DNA from: Lachnospiraceae bacterium
GTDB lineage: Bacteria; Bacillota; Clostridia; Lachnospirales; Lachnospiraceae
DNA length: 14,316 nt
Direction: 5' to 3'
Assembly (NCBI GenBank): GCA_017420605.1
Contig: JAFOIS010000325.1
Location: forward strand, 1 to 14,316
Positions 1 to 7,526 of the stretch are shown here, piece after piece. Both the position numbers and the translations under genes were made by a program. The stretch's first letter is position 1. The number at the start of each line of letters is the position of its first letter. A model generated the notes under the pieces. It searched no databases. It was not told the origin of the DNA and worked only from the letters and a program-made list of their open reading frames with translations.

Positions 1-570
1 GACGAGTACCTCATTTCCTCGATGAAGCTGCAGGGCGCGAAGATCAACTCCTGGGGCGTCGGCACGAAGCTCATCACCGCCTCCGACAATCCGAGTTTCG
101 GCGGCGTATACAAGCTGTCCGCGATCCGGAACGAGGGCGAGACCGGATTCACCCCGAAGATCAAGCTTTCGGAAAACACCGCCAAGGTCACGAATCCCGG
201 CAACAAGACGATCTTCCGCATCTACGACAAAGAGACCGGAAAGATCCGCGCGGACCTCATCTGCCTTGCCGATGAGACGTTCGACGAGTCGCAGGATATG
301 GTCATCTTCGACCCGATCGAGACCTGGAAGAAGACAAAGATCGAGGGCGGCTCCTATACTCTCCGCGAGCTTCTCGTCCCGGTCTTCAAAAACGGCAGCT
401 GCGTCTACACCTCCCCGTCCGTCATGGAACTCCGCGACATCTGCGCGAAGGAAAAGGCGACGCTCTGGGACGAAACGCTCCGTCTTACGAATCCGCACCA
501 GGTCTACGTCGACCTTTCCGACAAACTGTACGACCTCAAAACGAAGCTTCTGCACGACGCGAGATCGTAA
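1..570 (+). CDS. pncB: Nicotinate phosphoribosyltransferase, C-terminal part (5' end outside window)
   Basis: This enzyme joins nicotinate to PRPP, giving nicotinate mononucleotide in the NAD salvage (Preiss-Handler) pathway of the cytoplasm. The frame is open from base 1 (D-E-Y-L-I-S-S-M...), so the first Met at base 22 is internal and the gene continues off the left edge; 189 residues are present. The stretch 'LQGAKINSWGVGTKLITA' is the family's conserved phosphate-binding region near the C-terminal side of the barrel, followed by 'SFGGVYKL'. The tail, ending 'DLSDKLYDLKTKLL', resembles the C-terminal extension of Gram-positive homologues of about 480-490 residues. It ends 20 bp before recQ on the same strand, so the two are probably cotranscribed. 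Family assignment is firm; choice of PncB over nicotinamide phosphoribosyltransferase rests on these C-terminal motifs only. Confidence 0.9.
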   Translation, partial: DEYLISSMKLQGAKINSWGVGTKLITASDNPSFGGVYKLSAIRNEGETGFTPKIKLSENTAKVTNPGNKTIFRIYDKETGKIRADLICLADETFDESQDMVIFDPIETWKKTKIEGGSYTLRELLVPVFKNGSCVYTSPSVMELRDICAKEKATLWDETLRLTNPHQVYVDLSDKLYDLKTKLLHDARS

Positions 571-590
571 CGCGTCCGGAACGCCCCCGC

Positions 591-2048
591 ATGGACGAAC
601 TGAAAAGCACTCTTTTAAAATACTGGGGATATCCCTCCTTCCGGCCGGGACAGGAAGCAATCATTCGGGCGCTCCTTTCCGGCCGGGACGCTTTGTGCGT
701 CCTGCCGACTGGCGGCGGGAAATCGCTCTGCTATGAACTGCCCGCCCTTCTCCTTCCCGGCATCACGCTCGTTATCTCGCCGCTGATATCGCTCATGGAC
801 GATCAGGTATCGCGCCTTGATGCGCGCGGAATCAGTGCGGCGGCGCTTCATTCCGGGATCACGCGCGCCGGACGGCGCGAAATTCTGGAAAAAGCCGCGC
901 GGGGGGAGATCCGGCTTCTTTACCTTTCGCCCGAGCGCCTTGCCGCCTCCGATTTTGCCGCCTTCGCCCGCCGCCCGGACATTTCCCTTGTCTGCGTCGA
1001 CGAGGCGCACTGCATCTCCTCCTGGGGCTACGATTTCCGCCCGGCCTACCGGAAGATCGGCATATTCCTGTCTTCCCTGCCGGACCGTCCGCCCGTCGCG
1101 GCCTTTACGGCAAGCGCGGATATGCGCGTCCGGGAAGACATCGTCTCCTCTCTCGGCCTTCGGGACCCCTATACCCACATTTCCTCCTTCGACCGCCCGA
1201 ACCTGCGTTTTACCGTAGAGCGTCCGGAGGACCGCCGCACGGCGCTTTTCCGCTTTCTCCGGAAACATCCGGGAGAGAGCGGGATCATCTACTGCCTGAC
1301 GCGGAAGGATACGGAACGTCTTTTCCGCATGCTCTCCGGCGCCGGATACCGCGTATCCTTCTACCACGGCGGCCTGTCCCCGGAGGAGCGCGTAAAGCAG
1401 GGAAATGCTTTTCTCGGCGGAGATGCGGACCTTATGGTCGCCACGAGCGCATTCGGGATGGGCATCGACAAGAGCGACGTCCGTTTCGTTGTGCACTATC
1501 AGCTGCCGTCGTCGCCGGAAGACTATTATCAGGAGGCCGGGCGTGCCGGAAGGGACGGCCTGCCTTCGGAATGCAGGCTTTTCTTCTCGCCGAAGGACGT
1601 CCGGATCGGGCGGCGCCTTATCGACAGTTCTGAAAAGCCGCGGAAGGAAGAGCGTGCAAAGCTCCATGCCATGGTGCGTTACGCGTCGGGAGAGACGTGC
1701 CTGCGCGCCTTCCTCCTTGCGTGGTTCGGGGAGGAAGCCCCCGCCTTCTGCGGGAACTGCTCGGTCTGCTGCGGCACGGACAGTCCGGACTGGCTCCCGC
1801 CGAAAGAGATGCGCGAAGCGGAGCTTCTTGATACGCTGCACGCGGTGCGCCGCCGGATCGCCAAAGAAAAAAAGATCCGGCAGGACCGGATCTTTCGGGA
1901 TGATGAACTGCGTGATATGGTCTTGCTTCTGCCGAAGTCAAAAGCGGATCTTCTCTTTGTGGAAGGCGTTTCGCCCTTCCGCGCCTTTGCCTTCGGCGGG
2001 GAGTTTCTGGAAGAGATCCGCCTCTGGCGTTCCCTCTATCGTCAATAA
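591..2048 (+). CDS. recQ: ATP-dependent DNA helicase, RecQ family (short form without winged-helix domain)
   Basis: A 3'-5' superfamily-2 DNA helicase of recombination and replication repair, 485 residues. Visible motifs: motif 0 'YWGYPSFRPGQEAII' (11-25), Walker A 'LPTGGGKS' (38-45, K44), motif Ia 'VISPLISLMDDQ' (61-72), DEAH box 137-140 followed by the aromatic-rich loop (141-150), motif III 'AFTASAD' (171-177), motif IV 'IIYCLTRKDTERL' (232-244), motif V 'VATSAFGMGIDK' (283-294) and motif VI 'QEAGRAGRDG' (314-323). A RecQ zinc site follows, with C370, C387, C390 and C393/C394. Only about 16 residues later an HRDC-like segment begins (about 411-480), so the usual winged-helix (RQC) domain is absent; E. 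coli RecQ is about 609 residues. The aromatic loop has Tyr147 where E. coli RecQ has His. No strong ribosome-binding site precedes the ATG, but the N-terminus fits the family, and translation may be coupled to pncB 20 bp upstream. Confidence 0.93.
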   Translation: MDELKSTLLKYWGYPSFRPGQEAIIRALLSGRDALCVLPTGGGKSLCYELPALLLPGITLVISPLISLMDDQVSRLDARGISAAALHSGITRAGRREILEKAARGEIRLLYLSPERLAASDFAAFARRPDISLVCVDEAHCISSWGYDFRPAYRKIGIFLSSLPDRPPVAAFTASADMRVREDIVSSLGLRDPYTHISSFDRPNLRFTVERPEDRRTALFRFLRKHPGESGIIYCLTRKDTERLFRMLSGAGYRVSFYHGGLSPEERVKQGNAFLGGDADLMVATSAFGMGIDKSDVRFVVHYQLPSSPEDYYQEAGRAGRDGLPSECRLFFSPKDVRIGRRLIDSSEKPRKEERAKLHAMVRYASGETCLRAFLLAWFGEEAPAFCGNCSVCCGTDSPDWLPPKEMREAELLDTLHAVRRRIAKEKKIRQDRIFRDDELRDMVLLLPKSKADLLFVEGVSPFRAFAFGGEFLEEIRLWRSLYRQ

Positions 2049-2070
2049 CGCGGCCTGCGGTGCGGTCCGC

Positions 2071-2095
2071 CCCGGCCGTCTTCTGCCGGGCCGGG
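2071..2095. terminator. Possible bidirectional hairpin between convergent recQ and rsmI
   Basis: In the 69-bp gap between the convergent stop codons, CCCGGCC (2071-2077) and GGCCGGG (2089-2095) form a perfect 7-bp GC stem with an 11-base loop. There is no T-run on either strand after the stem, so it is not a canonical intrinsic terminator. The location is the only support for a termination role. Confidence 0.3.
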
Positions 2096-2117
2096 ACACT
2101 CCTCCGTACGGCGCCTC

Positions 2118-2954
2118 TTACAGCAGCGCGTTGTAAACGTCGCGTCTGGAAATGCCGCGGTCTTTTGCCGCAAGACGCATGGCTTCTTTCCGGTCGTGCC
2201 CGTCGGTCTCATAGAGGGCGACGTGCTCCTCGATGGAAAGCATTTCCCAGGCTGCCCGCTCCTCCGCCTTTTTCTCGTCAGCGGGACGTCCTGCAATGAC
2301 CAGCACATATTCGCCGCGCACTTCCGCCCCTTCCGTCTGTTCCGCGGCTTCTTCGAGCGTCGTCCGCTCGACCGTCTCGAATTTCTTCGTCAGTTCCCGG
2401 CAGAGAGCGATCTCCCTGTCACCGAGCGTTTTGTACAGGAGTTCCAGGGTCTTTTTCAGGCGGTGCGGCGCTTCGTAGAGGATCGCCGTCCGCGTCTCAT
2501 TTGCAAGGGACGCAAGGACTTCCTTCTGTTCCTTCTTGTCGCGGGGCAGGAAACCTTCGAACACAAACCTGCGCGCGTCCATACCGGAGAGCGTGAGCGC
2601 CGTGATGCAGGCGCACGGTCCCGGCAGCGACGTGACCGGAATATCCTCCTCGATGCACAGGCGCACCATTTTTTCACCGGGATCGGAAATGGCCGGCGTG
2701 CCGGCGTCGGTCACAAGCGCGATATCTTCCCCGAGGAGAAGGCGCGTAATGAGCTGCGGCCCTTTTTCGTCCGCGTTATGCTCATGATAGCTCTCGAGCG
2801 GCGTATGGATATCAAAATGCGCAAAGAGCTTCCGTGTGACCCGCGTATCTTCGGCGACGACAAGATCCACGCTCCGCAGCGTGTCGAGCACGCGGAGCGT
2901 TACGTCCGAAAGATTCCCGATGGGCGTCGCGCACAGGTACAGTGTTCCGCTCAT
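2118..2954 (-). CDS. rsmI: 16S rRNA (cytidine(1402)-2'-O)-methyltransferase RsmI
   Basis: SAM-dependent enzyme that 2'-O-methylates C1402 of 16S rRNA in the ribosomal P site (yabC in B. subtilis). It has 278 residues, close to the 286 of E. coli RsmI. Hallmarks of the tetrapyrrole-methylase fold as used by RsmI are present: 'TPIGNL' (10-15), 'AEDTR' (34-38), 'DAGTPAISDPG' (83-93) and 'LPGP' (110-113). The C-terminus 'AKDRGISRRDVYNALL' is the typical RsmI tail. Its ATG overlaps the stop codon of the upstream acyl-CoA ligase gene in an ATGA arrangement (2951-2954), a sign of translational coupling; an AAAGG-type ribosome-binding site lies inside the ligase 3' end. It is the last gene of the minus-strand block and converges on recQ. 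Confidence 0.95.
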   Translation of the reverse strand: MSGTLYLCATPIGNLSDVTLRVLDTLRSVDLVVAEDTRVTRKLFAHFDIHTPLESYHEHNADEKGPQLITRLLLGEDIALVTDAGTPAISDPGEKMVRLCIEEDIPVTSLPGPCACITALTLSGMDARRFVFEGFLPRDKKEQKEVLASLANETRTAILYEAPHRLKKTLELLYKTLGDREIALCRELTKKFETVERTTLEEAAEQTEGAEVRGEYVLVIAGRPADEKKAEERAAWEMLSIEEHVALYETDGHDRKEAMRLAAKDRGISRRDVYNALL

Positions 2955-4696
2955 TCTTCTGCCTTTCCCGCCTTCCGTTTTGCCGCTTCCTCTTCCTCAA
3001 GAACGCGGTACGCTACTTTCCCGACCAGGGTCTTGGGCAGCTCGTCCCGGAATTCGATCTCGCGCGGCAGCGCGTATTTCGCGATGTGTCTGCGGCAGTA
3101 GTCCATGATCTCGTCGCGGACCTTGTCGCTCTTCTGCACGTTCGGCTTCAGCATGATGAACGCCTTGACCGCTTCCATGCGGTAATCGTCCGGAACGCCG
3201 ATCACGCAGCTCATCTGCACGCAGTCGTGGGCGTCGAGGATGTTCTCGATCTGCGCCGGATAGACGTTGTAGCCGGAGCTGATGATCATGCGCTTCGCGC
3301 GGCCGCGGAAGTAAATGAAGCCTTCCTCGTCCATATATCCGAGGTCGCCCGTGTATACCCAGGTCTGGCCGTCTGCATGCGTGCGGAGCGTCTGCGCGGT
3401 CTCTTCGGGCTGGCCGACGTACTCTTTCATCACGGTCGGACCGGCGAGCAGGATCTCTCCCTCTTCGCCGTACGGCACTTCCTCGTCGGTGCCGGGCTTT
3501 ACGATCTTGATATAGGTATCCGGGAACGGAATGCCGATGCTGCCTTCCTTGCTGCGGGACGGCGGCGTCAGGCAGCAGGCCGTAACGGTCTCCGTCGTGC
3601 CGTAGCCTTCCCGGACCTGGATCTTGGCGTTATGGTCTGCCAGGAATTTATCCAGTTTTTTCTTCAGTTCGATCGAAAGCGAATCGCCGCCGGAGAACAC
3701 ACCCTTGAGAGAAGAAAGGTCCGCCTTCTCCATGGACGGCAGGCGAAGCAGCGCTTCATAGAGCGTCGGCACGCCGGCGATGAAATTGCAGTGATACTTC
3801 GTGATGAGCTTTGCGTAGGACTTCGCGGTGAACCGCGGGACGAGCACGCACCGGCCGCCTTCGCTCAGCATCGTATGAATGCAGACGCCGAGGCCGAAGC
3901 CGTGGAAAAGCGGCATCGCCGCAAGCATTTTATCGCCGGGTTTGAACATCGGATTCGCGGCAAGGACCTGCTCGCTTAAGGCATTGAAGTTCTTATTGGT
4001 AAGGAGGATCCCCTTCGTCTTGCCGGTCGTGCCGCCCGAATAGAGGACGACCGCCGGGTCCTCGCTTTTGCGTTCCACTTTATAGTTATAGAAGCAGTGA
4101 CGGCCGAGCCGCATGAATTCCTTCCAGCGGATCACCGGCGCGTCGGACGGGATCTTCTCGAGTTTCCGCCCCGCGGTGAGCATGTAGCCGGCGCGGACCG
4201 GACGGGAAAGCTCGTCCTTGATACTGGCGATGATGATATTGACAAGACCCGTATGGGCACGGATATTTTCAAATTTATTATAGAACTGGTCGAGTGTGAT
4301 CGCCGTGACCGACTTCGAATCATTGAGGTAGAATTCGATCTCTTTTTCCGCGGAAAGCGGATGGATCATGTTGGCGATGCCGCCCACGAGGTTGACGGCA
4401 TAAAACAGGAAGATCGCCTGCGGGCAGTTCGGCATGGCGATGGTCACGCGGTCGTTCTCGCGGATGCCGATGGTCTTGAGCGATCTCGCGCAGGCGTGCA
4501 CCTCGTCGACGAGCCTTTTATAGGTCGTAGGGCGGCCCATGAAATCGAACGCGACGTAGTCGGGAAAGCGCTTCGCGCGGTCCTCGACTTTGTCGAACAT
4601 GCTCCCTTCGAAGTAATCAAGGTGCATGGGGATGCCTTCCATGGACCCTTCCCAGGGGGTCCTGATCTCCGCAGCCCCCTCCTTCTTTTTAAACAT
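2951..4696 (-). CDS. AMP-dependent synthetase/ligase, probable long-chain fatty acid-CoA ligase
   Basis: A 581-residue member of the ANL (acyl-adenylate-forming) superfamily, expected to activate a carboxylic acid with ATP and pass it to CoA. The adenylation motifs are intact: P-loop A3 'YSGGTTGKTKG' (219-229), A5 'GYGTTE' (364-369), A7 'YTGDLG' (448-453), A8 hinge 'RGRAKRMIISSGYNVYP' (464-480) and A10 'LPKTLVGKV' with the catalytic Lys560. Overall organisation, including the 'MPLFHGFGLG' segment (261-270), resembles FadD-like long-chain acyl-CoA ligases, but chain length and acid cannot be read from sequence. No carrier or reductase domain is fused and no signal peptide is seen. Its ATG lies 8 bp inside the trmN6-like gene, behind a good GGAGG ribosome-binding site, and its stop overlaps the rsmI start, so it is coupled on both sides. 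This is an unusual place for a lipid-metabolism gene. Confidence 0.88.
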   Translation of the reverse strand: MFKKKEGAAEIRTPWEGSMEGIPMHLDYFEGSMFDKVEDRAKRFPDYVAFDFMGRPTTYKRLVDEVHACARSLKTIGIRENDRVTIAMPNCPQAIFLFYAVNLVGGIANMIHPLSAEKEIEFYLNDSKSVTAITLDQFYNKFENIRAHTGLVNIIIASIKDELSRPVRAGYMLTAGRKLEKIPSDAPVIRWKEFMRLGRHCFYNYKVERKSEDPAVVLYSGGTTGKTKGILLTNKNFNALSEQVLAANPMFKPGDKMLAAMPLFHGFGLGVCIHTMLSEGGRCVLVPRFTAKSYAKLITKYHCNFIAGVPTLYEALLRLPSMEKADLSSLKGVFSGGDSLSIELKKKLDKFLADHNAKIQVREGYGTTETVTACCLTPPSRSKEGSIGIPFPDTYIKIVKPGTDEEVPYGEEGEILLAGPTVMKEYVGQPEETAQTLRTHADGQTWVYTGDLGYMDEEGFIYFRGRAKRMIISSGYNVYPAQIENILDAHDCVQMSCVIGVPDDYRMEAVKAFIMLKPNVQKSDKVRDEIMDYCRRHIAKYALPREIEFRDELPKTLVGKVAYRVLEEEEAAKRKAGKAEE

Positions 4697-5438
4697 TTTC
4701 TTCCCCTCCGTATATCGATCGTATTTCTTCTGTATATTGCCCCGCCGCGTCGTAGACGATAAGCGGCGGTTCGACGGTCATATAGGCTTTCCCGCCCTTG
4801 ACCGCTTCGATCAGTATGAGATTGGCGTCGCCGCCCGCGTGCGGGTGCACCATGCGCAGACGCTTCGGTGCAAGTCCGTACGATTGCATCGTGCCAAGAA
4901 GCTCCGCAAGCCGGAACGGCCGGTGGACCATGCAGAGCCTCCCGGTATTTTTGAGAAGCTTTGCCGCCTCCCGGATGATATCCTCCGCGGTGACGGAAAG
5001 CTCGTGCCGGGCTGCGGCGGCCGGATCCGAAGGATCGACGATCCCGGATCCCGCCGGCATATAGGGCGGATTGCAGGTGACGAGCGTAAAGGAATCGCGC
5101 GCAAGGAGGCGCGACGCTTCCTTCGCGTCGCCGGTATGGATCGTGATCCTCTCCGCAAGGCCGTTGTCCCGGACGGAGCGCTCCGCCCGCTTTGCCGCTT
5201 CGGGATCGATCTCGAGTCCCGCATAGCGCGCGTCTTCTGCAAGACGGCTCATAAGAATAGGGATCACGCCGCTCCCCGTACACAGGTCAAGCACGTTCTC
5301 CCTTTTTCTTGGACGCGGGAAATGCGAAAGCAGCACCGCGTCGATCCCGAACCGGAATCCCCGGAGCGGCTGGTAGACAAAAAGCCCGCCGCCCAGGTCA
5401 TCGGCGCTTTCATTCTCCCGCTTTATTTTCTCCGTCAT
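4689..5438 (-). CDS. tRNA1(Val) (adenine(37)-N6)-methyltransferase family protein (YabB/TrmN6-like)
   Basis: A 249-residue class I SAM-dependent N6-adenine methyltransferase. Motif I 'VLDLCTGSGVIPIL' (49-62) binds SAM; the acidic residue of motif II is in 'GLEIDPEA' (about 74-81); the catalytic 'NPPY' (123-126) is preceded by 'FTLVTC'. The early 'YQPLRGFRFGIDAVLLSHF' (22-40) is typical of the TrmN6/YabB group. E. coli TrmN6 (YfiC) modifies A37 of tRNA1(Val); B. subtilis yabB occupies the same relative position downstream of yaaT, which supports the assignment, though the RNA substrate here is inferred. The start overlaps the 3' end of ricT by 29 bp and has a GGAG site a few bases upstream, inside ricT. 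The 3' end overlaps the acyl-CoA ligase start by 8 bp. Confidence 0.88.
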   Translation of the reverse strand: MTEKIKRENESADDLGGGLFVYQPLRGFRFGIDAVLLSHFPRPRKRENVLDLCTGSGVIPILMSRLAEDARYAGLEIDPEAAKRAERSVRDNGLAERITIHTGDAKEASRLLARDSFTLVTCNPPYMPAGSGIVDPSDPAAAARHELSVTAEDIIREAAKLLKNTGRLCMVHRPFRLAELLGTMQSYGLAPKRLRMVHPHAGGDANLILIEAVKGGKAYMTVEPPLIVYDAAGQYTEEIRSIYGGEENV

Positions 5439-6474
5439 TTTTCTCCGGCCTGTCAGCGTCGCCCTTGTTCTTCCGGCGCGGCTTGTGACGGCGGCGTCTC
5501 TTTTTGTTCGGCTTTTCTCCGGTGATCTCGTCCGGCGCGGCCGCTTCCTCCGCCTCTTCCTCTTCTTCGATCTCTTCGAGGATCTGCAACTCTTCCTCGG
5601 CTTCCTTTACTTCCTCTTCGGGGATCTCCTGGATCGCCTCGGGCTTTTTCCTGCCTTTTTTCGGCGTGAAGCGGATCTCGGAGACCGGATACTCCCGGAG
5701 TTCCTTTTCCTCGTTTTCGAGCTGGACCACGACCCGTACGAGCTGGCGCAGGATATTGACGGACTGCACTTCCGCGTTAAGGCCGTCCGGTGTGACCGCC
5801 GTATCGCCCTTGCGCGGCAGGCCGCGGCTCAGATACTCATACGCTTCCTGCTCGTTTTTGAGGCAGCACATCAGCCGCCCGCAGGTCCCGGAGATCTTGG
5901 TCGGGTTGAGGGACAGGTTCTGCTCCTTCGCCATCCGGATCGAGACGGGCTCGAACTCGTGCAGGAAGGAAGCGCAGCACAGCTGCCGTCCGCAGCAGCC
6001 CATGCCGCCGAGGATCCTCGTCTCGTCGCGGACGCCGATCTGGCGGAGTTCGATACGCGTGCGGAAAACGCCCGCGAGGTCTTTTACGAGTTCCCGGAAA
6101 TCGACGCGACCGTCCGCGGTGAAATAAAAGAGCAGCTTGTTGTTGTCGAAGGTGTATTCGGCGCTGACGAGTTTCATTTCCAGATTATGCGCGCGGATCT
6201 TTTCGAGGCAGACCGCATAGGCGGCTCTTTCCTTCTCCCTGTTTTCCGCCTCGTGCGCCTCGTCTTCTTCCGTTGCGATACGGATGACTTCCCGGAGCGG
6301 CGCGGCAAGATTTTCTTCCTCCACCTCGCGGGTCGGCAGCACGACGGTGCCGTATTCGATACCGCGGATGGTCTCCACGATCACATGGTCGTTATAATGC
6401 AGTGTCAGTTCCCCGGGGGCGAAATAATAGACCTTGCCGGGCGAACGGAACTTTACGCCGGTTACTGTTGGCAT
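5410..6474 (-). CDS. ricT: PSP1-domain regulatory iron-sulfur protein RicT (YaaT)
   Basis: Homologue of B. subtilis YaaT/RicT. That protein forms a complex with RicA and RicF that carries [4Fe-4S] clusters and directs RNase Y mRNA processing, affecting sporulation, competence and biofilm formation (established for B. subtilis, inferred here). Residues 1 to about 215 match the family. The conserved cysteine block is complete: C160, C161, C166, C167 within 'GGMGCCGRQLCCASF', then C198, C203 and C204 within 'GTCGRLMCC'. At 354 residues the protein is longer than the roughly 275 of the B. subtilis protein because of a charged tail from about 265: a glutamate-rich run, then a Lys/Arg cluster 'KKRRRRHKPRRKNK', then an acidic end. 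It follows the holB stop by only 3 bp, and its GGAG ribosome-binding site overlaps the holB 3' end. trmN6 starts 29 bp before its stop. Confidence 0.92.
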   Translation of the reverse strand: MPTVTGVKFRSPGKVYYFAPGELTLHYNDHVIVETIRGIEYGTVVLPTREVEEENLAAPLREVIRIATEEDEAHEAENREKERAAYAVCLEKIRAHNLEMKLVSAEYTFDNNKLLFYFTADGRVDFRELVKDLAGVFRTRIELRQIGVRDETRILGGMGCCGRQLCCASFLHEFEPVSIRMAKEQNLSLNPTKISGTCGRLMCCLKNEQEAYEYLSRGLPRKGDTAVTPDGLNAEVQSVNILRQLVRVVVQLENEEKELREYPVSEIRFTPKKGRKKPEAIQEIPEEEVKEAEEELQILEEIEEEEEAEEAAAPDEITGEKPNKKRRRRHKPRRKNKGDADRPEKNDGENKAGE

Positions 6475-6477
6475 TGC

Positions 6478-7488
6478 TTAATTCTCCATCATTGTCAGGA
6501 ACAGAAGTTCCATAGTCGTTTCAAAGTTGACGTTGGCACGGAGCCGGATCCTTGCCTTGTCGATGGCGGAAAGGATCGCCTGCAGCCCCTCGTAGGAGCT
6601 CAGCTTCGCCTGCTCCGCGATCGCTTCGATCTTGTCACGGAACGTAAGGCCGCCCGGATCCTTCGTTGCCTTATAGAGCAGAACGTCGCGGTACCAGATC
6701 GTGAAGACGTCGAGGTACTCGTATACGCTCTGCTTTTCCTTCGCGAGATCCGCGATCGCCGCGATCGCGTCCCGCTCTCCCATTTTCCGGATATTGGTGA
6801 GGATCCGGAGCGCGCCGGTAAGGAGCGATGAAAAGTCGCCGCTCATGGCCGCCGCCTTCGCGCGGCCGATGTTGCCCTGCGCATAGGAGGCGATCAGCTC
6901 CGCTTCCCGGACCGAAAGGTGGAACTCGTCGGTCAGATACCCGACGACGGCCGCATTGGACAGCGGACGCAGGCTCAGCGAAACACAGCGCGAGAGCACT
7001 GTGGGCAGCATCGCGTCCCGGTTGTCCGAAAGCAGCAGGATCACGACATAGGACGGCGGCTCCTCGAGCGTCTTGAGCAGCGCGTTCTGGGCCTGCGGAT
7101 TCATTTTGTCGGCATCGTCTATGATATAGACTTTGTACGGACTTTCATACGGCCGGACGGGGACCGTTTCCACGACCTGCGTGCGGATCTCGTCCACGGA
7201 AATAAGGTTCGGCTTTTCGTGCGTCACGAAAATGAGATCCGGGTGATTCCCGCCCGATACCTTGATGCAGGAGGCGCAGTGGCCGCAGGGCTCGGGACGG
7301 AGCGCCTGAAGATCCTTCTCCCTGCACAGAAGGAGCATGGCGAAGATCTGCGCCAGCGTACGCTTGCCGCTGCCGCCCTCCCCGTCAAAAAGATAGGCAT
7401 GCGAAACTTCGCCGGTCCGTACCGCCGTCTGCAGATGCCCTATGATCTCTTTGTGTCCGTATACGTCGGAAAACTGCTTTATTTCCAT
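6478..7488 (-). CDS. holB: DNA polymerase III subunit delta'
   Basis: Clamp-loader subunit that, with delta and tau/gamma, opens and loads the beta sliding clamp. It has 336 residues. The AAA+ core shows Walker A 'GEGGSGKRT' (36-44), a zinc-binding site C55-x12-C68-x2-C71-x2-C74, Walker B 'IDDADKM' (113-119) followed by 'NPQAQNALLKTLEEPP', and the 'SRC' sensor/arginine-finger motif (166-168). Walker A looks intact, as often in Firmicutes, unlike E. coli delta' where it is degenerate. The start codon lies 9 bp after the stop of the upstream kinase-like gene. No Shine-Dalgarno precedes it; instead there is a TATAAT box (7497-7502), treated as a separate feature. The next gene, ricT, begins 3 bp after its stop. 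The holB-yaaT adjacency is conserved across Firmicutes. Confidence 0.94.
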   Translation of the reverse strand: MEIKQFSDVYGHKEIIGHLQTAVRTGEVSHAYLFDGEGGSGKRTLAQIFAMLLLCREKDLQALRPEPCGHCASCIKVSGGNHPDLIFVTHEKPNLISVDEIRTQVVETVPVRPYESPYKVYIIDDADKMNPQAQNALLKTLEEPPSYVVILLLSDNRDAMLPTVLSRCVSLSLRPLSNAAVVGYLTDEFHLSVREAELIASYAQGNIGRAKAAAMSGDFSSLLTGALRILTNIRKMGERDAIAAIADLAKEKQSVYEYLDVFTIWYRDVLLYKATKDPGGLTFRDKIEAIAEQAKLSSYEGLQAILSAIDKARIRLRANVNFETTMELLFLTMMEN

Positions 7489-7496
7489 AATACAGG

Positions 7497-7526
7497 ATTA
7501 TACCATAACCCGGATGGTTTCCTCAA
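7497..7526 (-). promoter_or_regulatory. Promoter-like sequence directly in front of holB
   Basis: On the minus strand TTGAGG (7521-7526, 4 of 6 matches to the -35 consensus) is followed after 18 bp by a perfect TATAAT (7497-7502). The TATAAT contains the TAA stop of the upstream kinase-like gene. Only 8 bases separate it from the holB ATG, so a transcript from here would have a leader of about 0-3 bases. holB has no visible Shine-Dalgarno. Read from sequence only; activity is unproven. Confidence 0.4.

Noticed and set aside
2942..3979. Open frame of 345 codons on the plus strand opposite the acyl-CoA ligase
   Set aside because: The minus strand has a full set of adenylation motifs; the plus frame has none and no family resemblance.
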